DNA of 7,520 nt from Actinomycetota bacterium (GTDB lineage Bacteria > Actinomycetota > Thermoleophilia > Solirubrobacterales > Solirubrobacteraceae), in NCBI GenBank assembly GCA_005788585.1, contig SYBY01000431.1, positions 1 through 7,520 of the forward strand, given 5' to 3'. The notes beneath the pieces were generated by a model. The model did not search any database and was not told the DNA's origin. It saw nothing but the letters and a program-made list of their open reading frames with translations. The position numbers and the translations under genes are program-made. The stretch's first letter is position 1. Every line of letters begins with the position of its first letter. Positions 1-6,015 of the stretch are shown here, one piece after another.

Positions 1-507
1 CGCCTTGAACGCGGGGTCCTCGACGTCGGCCGTCTCCAGCCAGGCGGCGATCATCGCGGTGATCCGGCCGACCTGCTCGGCGCGGTGCTGCTCGACGCCC
101 GCCGCGACCTGCGGGTCGAGGCCGTCGTGCACGGCCATGACCGTGGCGCGGAAGCTGTCGGGGGCCGACGCGACGGCGCGGAAGAACCCGGTGAACCCGC
201 CGCGCAGCGTGTCGGCGGGGTGCTCGAAGTCGATGGCCGACGGCAGCGAGGCCGCGGTCGCCTGCAGCAGGCGCTCGGCCTCACGCCGGAGGAGGGCGGC
301 GAAGAGCTCGCGCTTGTTCGGGTAGCAGTCGTAGAGCACCGGCTTCGTGACTCCGGCCTCCGCCGCGATCGCGTCCATCGAGGCGCCGTCGAAGCCGGTG
401 CGCAGGTAGACCTGCAGCGCGGCGTCGAGGACGAGCGGGCGGCGACGCTCGGGGCCCAGGTGGGGCGCGCGCGTGCGTGTAGAGGTGTCGGGGGGCGTAC
501 TGGCCAC
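1..507 (-). CDS. TetR/AcrR-family transcriptional regulator (3' end beyond the window)
   Basis: This is a DNA-binding repressor-type protein of the TetR family; its ligand is unknown. The frame gives 169 residues from a GTG start (505-507) and is still open at base 1, so the C-terminus is missing. The N-terminal domain reads LVLDAALQVYLRTGFDGASM (about residues 25-44), then DAIAAEAGVTKPVLYDCYPN with the helix-turn-helix at about 43-62, then KRELFAALL. This is the standard TetR layout. The rest is helical ligand-binding domain with no recognisable subfamily signature. GTG is the most convincing start: it has a weak GGA-type ribosome site upstream and leaves about 20 residues before the first helix. 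The gene begins 25 bases after the MerR gene stop on the same strand, so read-through is possible, but a 5-6-5 inverted repeat upstream suggests its own control. The target gene probably lies off the left edge. Family certain, function unknown. Confidence 0.9.
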   Translation of the reverse strand, partial: MASTPPDTSTRTRAPHLGPERRRPLVLDAALQVYLRTGFDGASMDAIAAEAGVTKPVLYDCYPNKRELFAALLRREAERLLQATAASLPSAIDFEHPADTLRGGFTGFFRAVASAPDSFRATVMAVHDGLDPQVAAGVEQHRAEQVGRITAMIAAWLETADVEDPAFKA

Positions 508-520
508 CCGTCCAACGTAC

Positions 521-536
521 CTGACTGCCGTGTCAG
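521..536. promoter_or_regulatory. Inverted repeat upstream of tetR gene, candidate operator
   Basis: CTGAC (521-525) and GTCAG (532-536) form perfect 5-base arms around a 6-base spacer. The repeat lies 13 bases upstream of the TetR GTG start and overlaps the stop codon of the MerR gene (533-535). TetR proteins often repress their own gene through a palindrome of about this size, so autoregulation is a reasonable inference. The arms are short, and I do not see a clear -35/-10 pair around it, so chance cannot be excluded. Confidence 0.35.
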
Positions 537-1312
537 TCGCGGCTGGAGCGATGGCGCCGGCCGCCCCGGTGACGCCGGCCGCTGCTCGAGCTCGGCTTCG
601 AGCCCCGGCGCAGCCGTTCCAGCTCACGGCCGAATGCGTCCTCCGCCGATTGACTCATGATCGGCTCGAACACCGCGAGGTAGGCCTCGGAGGCCAAGGG
701 GCGCAGCCGCACGAGCGCGTTGCGGACGTCGGCCCACTGGTCGTCGGGCATCCCGGCAGCCTCGAAGGGCTTCCAGACGCCCTCGAGGAACAGCTTGACG
801 AACGCCCGCGCGGCCGCGTGGGCGTGGCGCTGGAGGTCGGCGATCAGGTCGAGGGCGAGGTCGGGCTCGACGCCCAGGTCGTTGAGCGTGACCCCGGCCT
901 GCAGCAGCCGCGGGCTGGCGACTTCGAAGCGTCCGTCCCCGACGGGCGTGAGCAGGCCGAGCTTGACGGCGCGCTGAATGCGACTCGCCGTCGCTTCTCC
1001 GCCGAAACGCTCGAAGACCTCCTCGGCGTCCAGGATCTCGGGGGACTCGCTCTCGAAGCCCTGGAGCAGCAGCTGACGCAGACCTGCGGCCTCCTCGCCG
1101 AAGCGGCCGCTGTCGAGCAGATGGCCGATCGCCGTGAGGTTGAAGCCGTCGGCCTGGAGCTCGCGAATCAGCCGCAGGCGCTCGACATGTGGCGGCCCGT
1201 AGTACCCCGTGCGCCCGCGCACCTCCGGCGGTGGCAGGAGGCCCCGCGACTGGTGCGCGCGGATGTTGCGCACGCTCTGCCCCGTGGCGCTGGCCAGCTG
1301 TTCGACCGTCAT
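533..1312 (-). CDS. MerR-family transcriptional regulator
   Basis: This is a DNA-binding regulator of 259 residues from the ATG at 1310-1312. The winged helix-turn-helix fills residues 1-68: MTVEQLASATGQSVRNIRAH, then the wing GRTGYYGPPHVERLRLIREL, then FNLTAIGHLLD. This is the MerR DNA-binding layout. The remaining 190 residues are helix-rich, with no cysteine cluster of the kind that marks metal-sensing MerR proteins. They are longer than the simple dimerisation helix of classic MerR, which suggests a separate effector domain. The last 25 residues are a basic Arg/His/Ser tail (GRRHRGGRRHRSSRD). A GTG seven codons upstream (1331-1333) is an alternative start; neither has a good ribosome site. 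The same frame stays open further upstream, but that stretch runs across the divergent promoter and is not credible as coding. The gene faces away from the membrane-protein gene and probably controls it through the repeat at 1357-1369. The effector is unknown. Confidence 0.88.
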   Translation of the reverse strand: MTVEQLASATGQSVRNIRAHQSRGLLPPPEVRGRTGYYGPPHVERLRLIRELQADGFNLTAIGHLLDSGRFGEEAAGLRQLLLQGFESESPEILDAEEVFERFGGEATASRIQRAVKLGLLTPVGDGRFEVASPRLLQAGVTLNDLGVEPDLALDLIADLQRHAHAAARAFVKLFLEGVWKPFEAAGMPDDQWADVRNALVRLRPLASEAYLAVFEPIMSQSAEDAFGRELERLRRGSKPSSSSGRRHRGGRRHRSSRD

Positions 1313-1352
1313 GTCGTTGGCGGGTGTCGACACGAGCCGTGAAGAGTAGCCC

Positions 1353-1382
1353 TTGGCTATGTGCCATAGATCGATGTAACAT
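1353..1382 (+). promoter_or_regulatory. Predicted MerR-type promoter and operator for the membrane-protein gene
   Basis: TTGGCT (1353-1358) can serve as -35 and TAACAT (1377-1382) as -10, separated by 18 bases. Inside the spacer sits a perfect inverted repeat, CTATG-TGC-CATAG (1357-1369), overlapping the last bases of the -35. MerR regulators bind a dyad between -35 and -10 in promoters with a long spacer, and a MerR gene starts divergently 20-45 bases away, so the arrangement fits the family well. Transcription would begin about 7 bases after the -10, at or next to the ATG at 1389. The mRNA could therefore be leaderless. The hexamers are only moderate matches. Confidence 0.5.
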
Positions 1383-1388
1383 TCTGGA

Positions 1389-3254
1389 ATGCCGTTTTTC
1401 CTTGCCGCAGAGGCTCCCGCCGGCGGCGCCGCGATGGACCAGGTCGTCCTCGCCACGCTCGGCGCCTCCATCGCCACCGCTGTCCTGCTGTACATCGGGT
1501 TGCGCTACCGCGCCGGTCACATGGCCTGGCTGCGGAGCATCGCGGCCTTCAGCGAGCGCACCTCCGGCATGCCCTCGTGGGCCGCGGTGCCGGCGGGGCT
1601 CGGCAGCGGGGCGCTGATCGTCGCCCTGTTCGGGATGTACTGGGACATCTCGCTGCACATCGACAACGGGCGTGACGAGGGGCCGCTCGCCAACCCCGCG
1701 CACTACCTCATCCTCATCGGCCTCTACGGCATCCTGGCCGCCGGGTTCCTGTCGCTGGTCATGGCCGACGACCGGCGGCCGAGTCGCTCCGCCGTCCGCA
1801 TCGCACCCGGCTGGCACGTCCCACTGGGCGGCCTGCTCATGGTCGCCTGCGGCGGCTACGCGCTGATGGGCTTCCCGCTCGACGACGTGTGGCACCGCAT
1901 GTTCGGCCAGGACGTCACGCTCTGGGGGCCGACGCACCTCATGCTCATCGGCGGCGCGGTCATGGGGCTCATCGGCCTCTGCGTCCTGATCTCCGAGGGC
2001 ATGCGGGCGCCCGCGGGTGACGCGAAACCGAACGCGCTGGCGCCGATCATCCTGCGCACCCGCGCGATCGGGCTCATGGGCGGGCTCCTCGTCGGCCTGG
2101 CGACGTTCCAGGCGGAGTTCGACTGGGGCGTGCCGCAGTTCAACCTGCTGCTCGAGCCGGTGCTGCTCGCGGCGTCGGCGGGCATCGGCCTCGTGTGCGC
2201 GCGGATCTTCGTCGGTCCCGGCGGCGCGATCGCCGCCGCCGTCATCTTCCTGATCCTCCGCGGGGCCCTGGCGCTGGCGATCGGCCCGGTGCTCGGCCAG
2301 ACCGCGCCGGACTTCGCGCTGTATCTGCCGGCGGCGATCCTGGTGGAGCTCGTCTTCCTCGCCGCTCCCCCCGCGCTGCGCGCGAAGCCCTACGTGATCG
2401 GGGCGGTCGCCGGGCTCGCGGTCGGCACGCTGGGCATCCTGGCCGAGTACGGCTGGTCCCAGGTCTGGATGCCGATCCCGTGGCCCTCGTCGATGCTCGT
2501 CGAGGCGCTGGTGTACGGCACGATCGCCGGCGTCGCGGGCGGCGTGATCGGCGCGTTCATGGGCGGCTGCCTGAACCCCGATCTCGGCCGGGCGGCCATG
2601 CGCCCCGGACGGGTGCTGGCACCGGCGGCCACAGCCGTGATCATCGGCGTCTTCGGCGTGCTGCTCGCGACCGGCGCCCAGGGCGGCGTGACCGGCTCGG
2701 TGACGCTGACCGACACCGACGGCGGCCCGGGCCGCACGGTCTCCGCCGTGGTCCGGATCGACCCGCCGTCGGCCGCGGACGACGCGCGCTGGCTGACCAT
2801 GACGGCCTGGCAGGGCGAGGGCTTCCTCATCGATCACCTGCGCCGCGTCGGCGACGGCGTCTACGAGACGACCCAGCCGATCCCCGTGGACGGCACGTGG
2901 AAGTCCATGGTGCGCCTGCACCAGGGCGACTCGCTGCTCGCGATGCCCGTGCACCTGCCGGAGGACCGCGCGATTCCCGCCCCCGAGGTGCCAGCCAGCG
3001 CCGCCTTCACCCGCGAGTTCGTGGCGGACAAGCTCGTGCTCCAGCGCGAGGCGAAGACCGACGTCGCCGGCTGGATGTGGACGGTCGCGGGCCTCGTGGT
3101 CCTGCTCCTGACGCTGCTCCAGCTCGGCGCGCTGGGCTGGGGACTGCTGCGGCTGTCATCGACGGCCGGGCCGCCCGACGCACCGGACGGTGCGCCGGAG
3201 GGCGCGGCGGCGCCGCGGGCGACGGCGCGACCGGGGCGGGTCGCGCCGGCCTGA
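1389..3254 (+). CDS. Large polytopic membrane protein with an outer C-terminal domain, unknown function
   Basis: I do not recognise a characterised family. The 621-residue product has about 12 hydrophobic segments between residues 22 and 428. A soluble, beta-rich looking domain follows (about 430-558), then one last membrane helix (about 560-585) and a Pro/Ala/Gly-rich tail. The N-terminal third holds polar motifs beside membrane segments: YWDISLHIDNGRDEG (84-98), PAHY (103-106), DDVWHRMFG (165-173) and LWGPTHLM (178-185). The histidines H90, H105, H169 and H183 could form a metal or cofactor site, but that is inference. The outer domain contains DGTWKSMVRLHQGDSLLAMP (501-520), loosely like small FixH/YtkA-type domains. 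No transporter, ATPase or redox signature is visible. The ATG at 1389 matches a leaderless start from the promoter upstream. The ATG at 1434 (MDQVVLATL) is a fair alternative, giving 606 residues. Neither has a Shine-Dalgarno. The divergent MerR gene is its likely regulator. Confidence 0.85.
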   Translation: MPFFLAAEAPAGGAAMDQVVLATLGASIATAVLLYIGLRYRAGHMAWLRSIAAFSERTSGMPSWAAVPAGLGSGALIVALFGMYWDISLHIDNGRDEGPLANPAHYLILIGLYGILAAGFLSLVMADDRRPSRSAVRIAPGWHVPLGGLLMVACGGYALMGFPLDDVWHRMFGQDVTLWGPTHLMLIGGAVMGLIGLCVLISEGMRAPAGDAKPNALAPIILRTRAIGLMGGLLVGLATFQAEFDWGVPQFNLLLEPVLLAASAGIGLVCARIFVGPGGAIAAAVIFLILRGALALAIGPVLGQTAPDFALYLPAAILVELVFLAAPPALRAKPYVIGAVAGLAVGTLGILAEYGWSQVWMPIPWPSSMLVEALVYGTIAGVAGGVIGAFMGGCLNPDLGRAAMRPGRVLAPAATAVIIGVFGVLLATGAQGGVTGSVTLTDTDGGPGRTVSAVVRIDPPSAADDARWLTMTAWQGEGFLIDHLRRVGDGVYETTQPIPVDGTWKSMVRLHQGDSLLAMPVHLPEDRAIPAPEVPASAAFTREFVADKLVLQREAKTDVAGWMWTVAGLVVLLLTLLQLGALGWGLLRLSSTAGPPDAPDGAPEGAAAPRATARPGRVAPA

Positions 3255-4097
3255 TCACGGCTTGATGGCGTACCAGCGGATCGGGAAGCTCGCGAATCCC
3301 GCGGACTGACTGGCCGTGACGTTGCAGAAGCGGATGTTCACCACGCCCGCGCCCTGCGTCGAACCCGCCGACAGGATGACGCCCGCCGGGAGCTTGGCGT
3401 TCGGCCCGGGCCGGATGATCACGACGTCGCCGGAATCGACGCCGCCGAGCGGGACGTCGTACTCCGCGCAGCTATGCGCGGGGACGCCGCCGCTGACGCT
3501 GACGAATCCGGTCGAGCTCGTGCTCTCCTGCGCGAAGCCCGTGGAGTTGATCCCGTCGAGCAGGTTGGCGTCGGCAGCCTTCGCGCCGGTCTTCAGGAAC
3601 GCCGTCGAGTCGAAGCCGTCGAGGAGGCTGGCGTCGAGCCCGGATCCCGCGCCGTCGACCGTCGACAGCTTGGCGAGGATCTGGGCCGGCGTGTCGGCCG
3701 AGCCACTCGTGCCCGCGGGCCCCTGAGGGCCGGTCGGGCCGGGAGTTCCCGCCGAACCAGCGGGTCCGGGCTCGCCGTTCGCTCCCGCGGGTCCAGCCGG
3801 TCCGGTGGCGCCGGGCGCTCCGCTCGCACCGGTGATCGCGCCCGCGCCGCTTGTCGGCACGGTCGTGGGCGCGCTGGTCCACGTCAGTCGCCGTTCGCTC
3901 CTGCGGCACCTCGTCTGCACGGCGACCACGCGCAGCTGCCCCTTCGCCTTCCCGGCCTTGACGACGCACGCATGCACGGTCACGGGCTTCTTCGTCGCCG
4001 CGGGCTGGCCGGTCACCGCCCACGCACCACCGCCGAGCGCGAGGAAGACCGCGATGGTGGACATCACGTTGGCGTAGCTGCACGTCGGGCGTGGCAT
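3255..4097 (-). CDS. Secreted or surface collagen-like repeat protein
   Basis: The product has 280 residues, probably exported. After a short polar start comes a hydrophobic segment (SYANVMSTIAVFLALGGG, residues 7-24) and AWA, acting as signal peptide or membrane anchor. Residues 41-75 hold a small two-cysteine module (C44, C64; HACVVKAG ... RCRRSERRLTW) that I associate with Thermoleophilia surface proteins. Residues 90-132 form an unbroken Gly-X-Y tract of 14 triplets, collagen-like. Two copies of an LDG repeat follow, LLDGFDSTAF (158-167) and LLDGINSTGF (179-188), similar to repeats in tail-fibre and adhesin stalks. The C-terminal 90 residues form a compact beta-type domain with two cysteines (C210, C258). 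No sortase signal is present. The ATG is supported by GGAGG six bases upstream. The 77 bases before it, back to the oxidoreductase stop, show no convincing promoter. The gene converges with the membrane-protein gene with zero spacing. Role: probably surface structure or adhesion; partner unknown. Confidence 0.85.
   Translation of the reverse strand: MPRPTCSYANVMSTIAVFLALGGGAWAVTGQPAATKKPVTVHACVVKAGKAKGQLRVVAVQTRCRRSERRLTWTSAPTTVPTSGAGAITGASGAPGATGPAGPAGANGEPGPAGSAGTPGPTGPQGPAGTSGSADTPAQILAKLSTVDGAGSGLDASLLDGFDSTAFLKTGAKAADANLLDGINSTGFAQESTSSTGFVSVSGGVPAHSCAEYDVPLGGVDSGDVVIIRPGPNAKLPAGVILSAGSTQGAGVVNIRFCNVTASQSAGFASFPIRWYAIKP
3702..3830 (-). repeat. Gly-X-Y collagen-like coding repeat
   Basis: This stretch encodes glycine at every third position from residue 90 to 132 of the secreted protein, rich in GPA, GAP, GPT and GPQ triplets. 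It produces near-repeats of nine bases (GGN-CCN-GCN type) in the DNA. Tracts of this kind can expand or shrink by slippage, so triplet number may vary between strains. Confidence 0.85.
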
Positions 4098-4103
4098 GAG
4101 GCG

Positions 4104-4108
4104 CCTCC
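4104..4108 (-). promoter_or_regulatory. Ribosome binding site of the collagen-like gene
   Basis: On the minus strand GGAGG is followed by six bases and the ATG at 4095-4097, near-ideal spacing. It fixes the start of the collagen-like gene. Confidence 0.85.
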
Positions 4109-4174
4109 AGGCTGGTGGGCTGAACCTTCCTGCCCGCGCAACCGGCGGCTGCGGCTGGAGTTACGCGGCGCGGC

Positions 4175-5401
4175 TCAGCGGTGGCGCAGGCGCGTCGCGC
4201 TGTCGCGGGCGCTGGCCTTCGCCCACGTCGCGAGGGCGGCCGCGGGGGTGCGGCGCGGGTCGGGCTCCTGCCCGTCGCCGAGGCGCCACAACTGCTGCGT
4301 GTGCCACGCGAGGTCGGTGAGCGCGTCCGCGCGCTTGATGCCGATTCGCTGGGGTCGGTCGCCGCTCGCGGCGACGGCGCCCGACAGCAGTTCCCGGGGA
4401 AGCTCTGGCTCGACGGCCATGGGACGCCCGATGCCGATGACGTCGACGGCGCCCTCCTCGAGGACGGCGTTCATGGCCTCCGCGCTGCGCAGGCCGCCGG
4501 TCAGCATCAGCGGCATGCGGGTCCGCCGGCGCACCTGGCGGGCGTACTCGAGGAAGTACGCCTCGCGCTCGCGCGTGCTCTGCCGCTGCTCGGCGAGGTC
4601 GCCCACCATCGCGGCGCGCTCGTAGGTGCCGCCGGAGATCTCGAGCAGGTCGACGCCTTCCTCCTCGAGCGCCTCGACCACGGCCATCGACTCCTCCTCG
4701 GAGAACCCGCCGCGCTGGAAGTCCGCGCTGTTGAGCTTGACCGAGAGCGGGGTCTGCGCGCCTATCTCGTCGCGGATAGCCCGGACCAGCTCGATGAGGA
4801 ACCGGCGCCGCCGCTGCGGGTCGCCGCCCCACGCGTCCTGGCGCTGGTTGGTGCGCGGGGAGAGGAACTGGCTGACGAGGTACCCGTGGGCGCCGTGGAT
4901 CTGCACGCCGGTGAACCCGGCGCGGACGACAATGTCGGCCGTCCGCGCGAAGCGGCCGATGATCTCGTGGATCTCGTCGTCGGTCAGGGTGCGCGGCTTG
5001 GCGAACGCCGTCTGCAGGCCCTTGATCGGGACGGCCGACGGCGCGACCGGGCGCCGGCTGAGCATCCGCGGGGACTGACGGCCGGGATGGTTGATCTGCA
5101 CGAGCGCCTGGGTGCCGTGCTGGGTCGACGCCTCAGCCCACGCGCGCAGCGCGTCCAGGTCGCGGTCGTCTTCGACGGCGACGTTGCGCGGCTCGCCGAG
5201 CGCCCGGCGGTCGACCATGACGTTGCCCGTGATCAGCAGCCCTGCGCCGCCGGCGGACCACCGCTCGTAGAGCCGGGCGAGCCGGTCGGTCGGCGCGTTC
5301 GTGACGACGTCGCCAAGCTGCTCGCTCATCGCGGCCTTCGCCAGGCGGTTGGGCAGATCGACACCGCAGGGCAGCGCCAGCGGAGAGGACAGCGTCGGCA
5401 T
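4175..5401 (-). CDS. NADH:flavin oxidoreductase, Old Yellow Enzyme family
   Basis: This FMN-dependent ene-reductase type enzyme would be cytosolic and use NAD(P)H to reduce activated C=C bonds. The native substrate is unknown. Its 408 residues make one TIM barrel and lack the extra FeS/FAD domains of 2,4-dienoyl-CoA reductases. Visible signature pieces, in order: NRLAKAAMSE (18-27); ALVQINHPGR (99-108) with the flavin-contacting Gln102; IHGAHGYLVSQFLSP (168-182) with the substrate-binding pair H169/H172 and presumed proton donor Y174; the strand SVKLNSADF (220-228) with K222; LTGGLRS (300-306) and GIGRP (323-327), the FMN phosphate-binding part. All key positions look intact. The last 50 residues (about 358-408) are a helical, Arg-rich extension beyond the barrel. 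The ATG has AGGA seven bases upstream, inside an inverted repeat. The MpsC-family gene ends 35 bases upstream on the same strand, so the two may be cotranscribed. Family assignment is firm; pathway is not. Confidence 0.93.
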   Translation of the reverse strand: MPTLSSPLALPCGVDLPNRLAKAAMSEQLGDVVTNAPTDRLARLYERWSAGGAGLLITGNVMVDRRALGEPRNVAVEDDRDLDALRAWAEASTQHGTQALVQINHPGRQSPRMLSRRPVAPSAVPIKGLQTAFAKPRTLTDDEIHEIIGRFARTADIVVRAGFTGVQIHGAHGYLVSQFLSPRTNQRQDAWGGDPQRRRRFLIELVRAIRDEIGAQTPLSVKLNSADFQRGGFSEEESMAVVEALEEEGVDLLEISGGTYERAAMVGDLAEQRQSTREREAYFLEYARQVRRRTRMPLMLTGGLRSAEAMNAVLEEGAVDVIGIGRPMAVEPELPRELLSGAVAASGDRPQRIGIKRADALTDLAWHTQQLWRLGDGQEPDPRRTPAAALATWAKASARDSATRLRHR

Positions 5402-5408
5402 GGGGCGA

Positions 5409-5426
5409 TCCTACTTGGGCGTAGGA
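5409..5426. promoter_or_regulatory. Inverted repeat covering the oxidoreductase ribosome site
   Basis: TCCTAC (5409-5414) and GTAGGA (5421-5426) are perfect 6-base arms around a 6-base spacer. On the minus strand the arm nearest the gene contains AGGA (5409-5412), the only plausible Shine-Dalgarno for the oxidoreductase ATG at 5399-5401. The repeat could be a repressor site in DNA, or a hairpin in mRNA that hides the ribosome site. It fills half of the gap to the MpsC-family gene. Confidence 0.4.
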
Positions 5427-5436
5427 GGCGGCGCCG

Positions 5437-5802
5437 TCAATCCTCCGGCTGCTCGAGGACGAACAGCAGCACCGTCACATCGGGGTCGACCTCGGTGGCG
5501 GGGAGGAACGTGCGCACGCGGCGCTCACTGGCCTGCTCGACGCTCGCCACGAGTTCATCGCGCGCAGCGACATGAAGCGCCAGCCGGCCGTCCCGCGCGA
5601 GCTGCTGATGGCCGGCTCGCACGAGGGTCTGTTCGCTCGACGTCAGGGCGTCCTCCAGCACGACGGCGATGAGGTCGTGCGCGCGGTAGGTCCGGGCCTT
5701 CGTCGGTCCACGGCCGGTGTAGCGGGCGAGCACCCGTACCACTGCGGTGGAGATGTCGGCGGCTGTGGGTCCGCCGGGTGACAGGTCTTCTGCGATCGAC
5801 AC
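5437..5802 (-). CDS. MpsC/DUF2294-family protein
   Basis: This small protein of 121 residues belongs to the family once called DUF2294, now named after MpsC of a Na+-translocating, membrane-potential-generating system. The marker is the central block, TAVVRVLARYTGRGPTKART (residues 19-38), followed by YRAHDLIAVVLEDALTSSEQ, then a C-terminal piece with DPDVTVLLFVLE (106-117). Length matches the family. It has no membrane segment and no signal peptide, so it is cytosolic or peripheral. No other mps gene is near, so a sodium-transport role here is doubtful and a stand-alone accessory or regulatory role is possible. The GTG at 5800-5802 is chosen because the domain begins about 15 residues later and a purine-rich AAGGAAGGAA lies upstream at a rather long 11-12 base spacing. 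No other in-frame start lies closer to it. The oxidoreductase gene follows 35 bases downstream. Confidence 0.85.
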   Translation of the reverse strand: MSIAEDLSPGGPTAADISTAVVRVLARYTGRGPTKARTYRAHDLIAVVLEDALTSSEQTLVRAGHQQLARDGRLALHVAARDELVASVEQASERRVRTFLPATEVDPDVTVLLFVLEQPED

Positions 5803-5861
5803 GCGATCCGCTGTTCCTTCCTTGCCCCGCCGAGAATGGTCCCCACGGGCACCCGGTCTCC

Positions 5862-5892
5862 GAGGCGTGAGAGCCGATGCCGTGCACGCCTC
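5862..5892 (-). promoter_or_regulatory. Hairpin in the MpsC-family leader
   Basis: GAGGCGTG (5862-5869) and CACGCCTC (5885-5892) pair perfectly over 8 bases with a 15-base loop. This is the strongest stem in the leader, about 60 bases before the GTG start. It has no U-rich tail on the minus strand, so it is not a plain intrinsic terminator. It partly competes with the overlapping palindrome CTCCCGGGAG (5890-5899). Confidence 0.4.
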
Positions 5893-5982
5893 CCGGGAGT
5901 TCCCTGCCCACAGCGGTCCCCCCGAAGACTCGCCCAGCGAGCGTATCGGGGGAACCGGCCTTTGTGGGGGGTGAGAACCCAA

Positions 5983-6015
5983 TGCCGTAGTTCACCACAC
6001 CGGATTGCCGTAGTT
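5983..6015. repeat. Direct repeat TGCCGTAGTT, two copies
   Basis: TGCCGTAGTT occurs at 5983-5992 and again at 6006-6015, 23 bases apart start to start (about two helical turns). As read on the minus strand it is AACTACGGCA. Both copies lie just after the chemoreceptor stop and before the putative MpsC-family promoter region. Two-turn spacing suits a dimeric activator or tandem protein binding, but function is unknown. Confidence 0.5.

Noticed and set aside
1313..1495. N-terminal extension of the MerR-family protein to an ATG at 1495
   Set aside because: The extra 61 residues precede the conserved MTVEQLA start, have no homology signature and cover the predicted divergent promoter.
624..2954. 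A 776-codon open frame on the minus strand
   Set aside because: It spans the MerR gene in another frame, the divergent promoter and most of the membrane-protein gene. The translation is Arg/Gly/Asp/His-rich and without motifs, a typical GC artefact.
3702..3830. CRISPR-like or satellite repeat suggested by the regular C/G-rich pattern
   Set aside because: The periodicity is nine bases or less and fully explained by Gly-X-Y codons in frame. There are no spacers or conserved repeats of CRISPR length.
4181..5575. Long open frame on the plus strand opposite the oxidoreductase
   Set aside because: The minus-strand frame carries all Old Yellow Enzyme motifs. The plus-strand product is low-complexity, without a domain or ribosome site.
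5943..5980. Sigma-28-like promoter for the MpsC-family gene (CCCCGATAC on the minus strand)
   Set aside because: Only the -10 half resembles the consensus. No -35 element is found at the 15-16 base spacing this sigma class needs, so it is mentioned only inside the leader entry.
5930..5990. Plus-strand resemblance to the first half of a c-di-AMP (ydaO-type) riboswitch: CGGGGGAACC followed by TTTG and GGGGTGAGAACC
   Set aside because: The 3' core expected in that class (a CCGACAGCTAAC-like segment followed by GTAGGCG) is absent downstream, and no plus-strand gene follows. The likeness is probably due to G-rich sequence.
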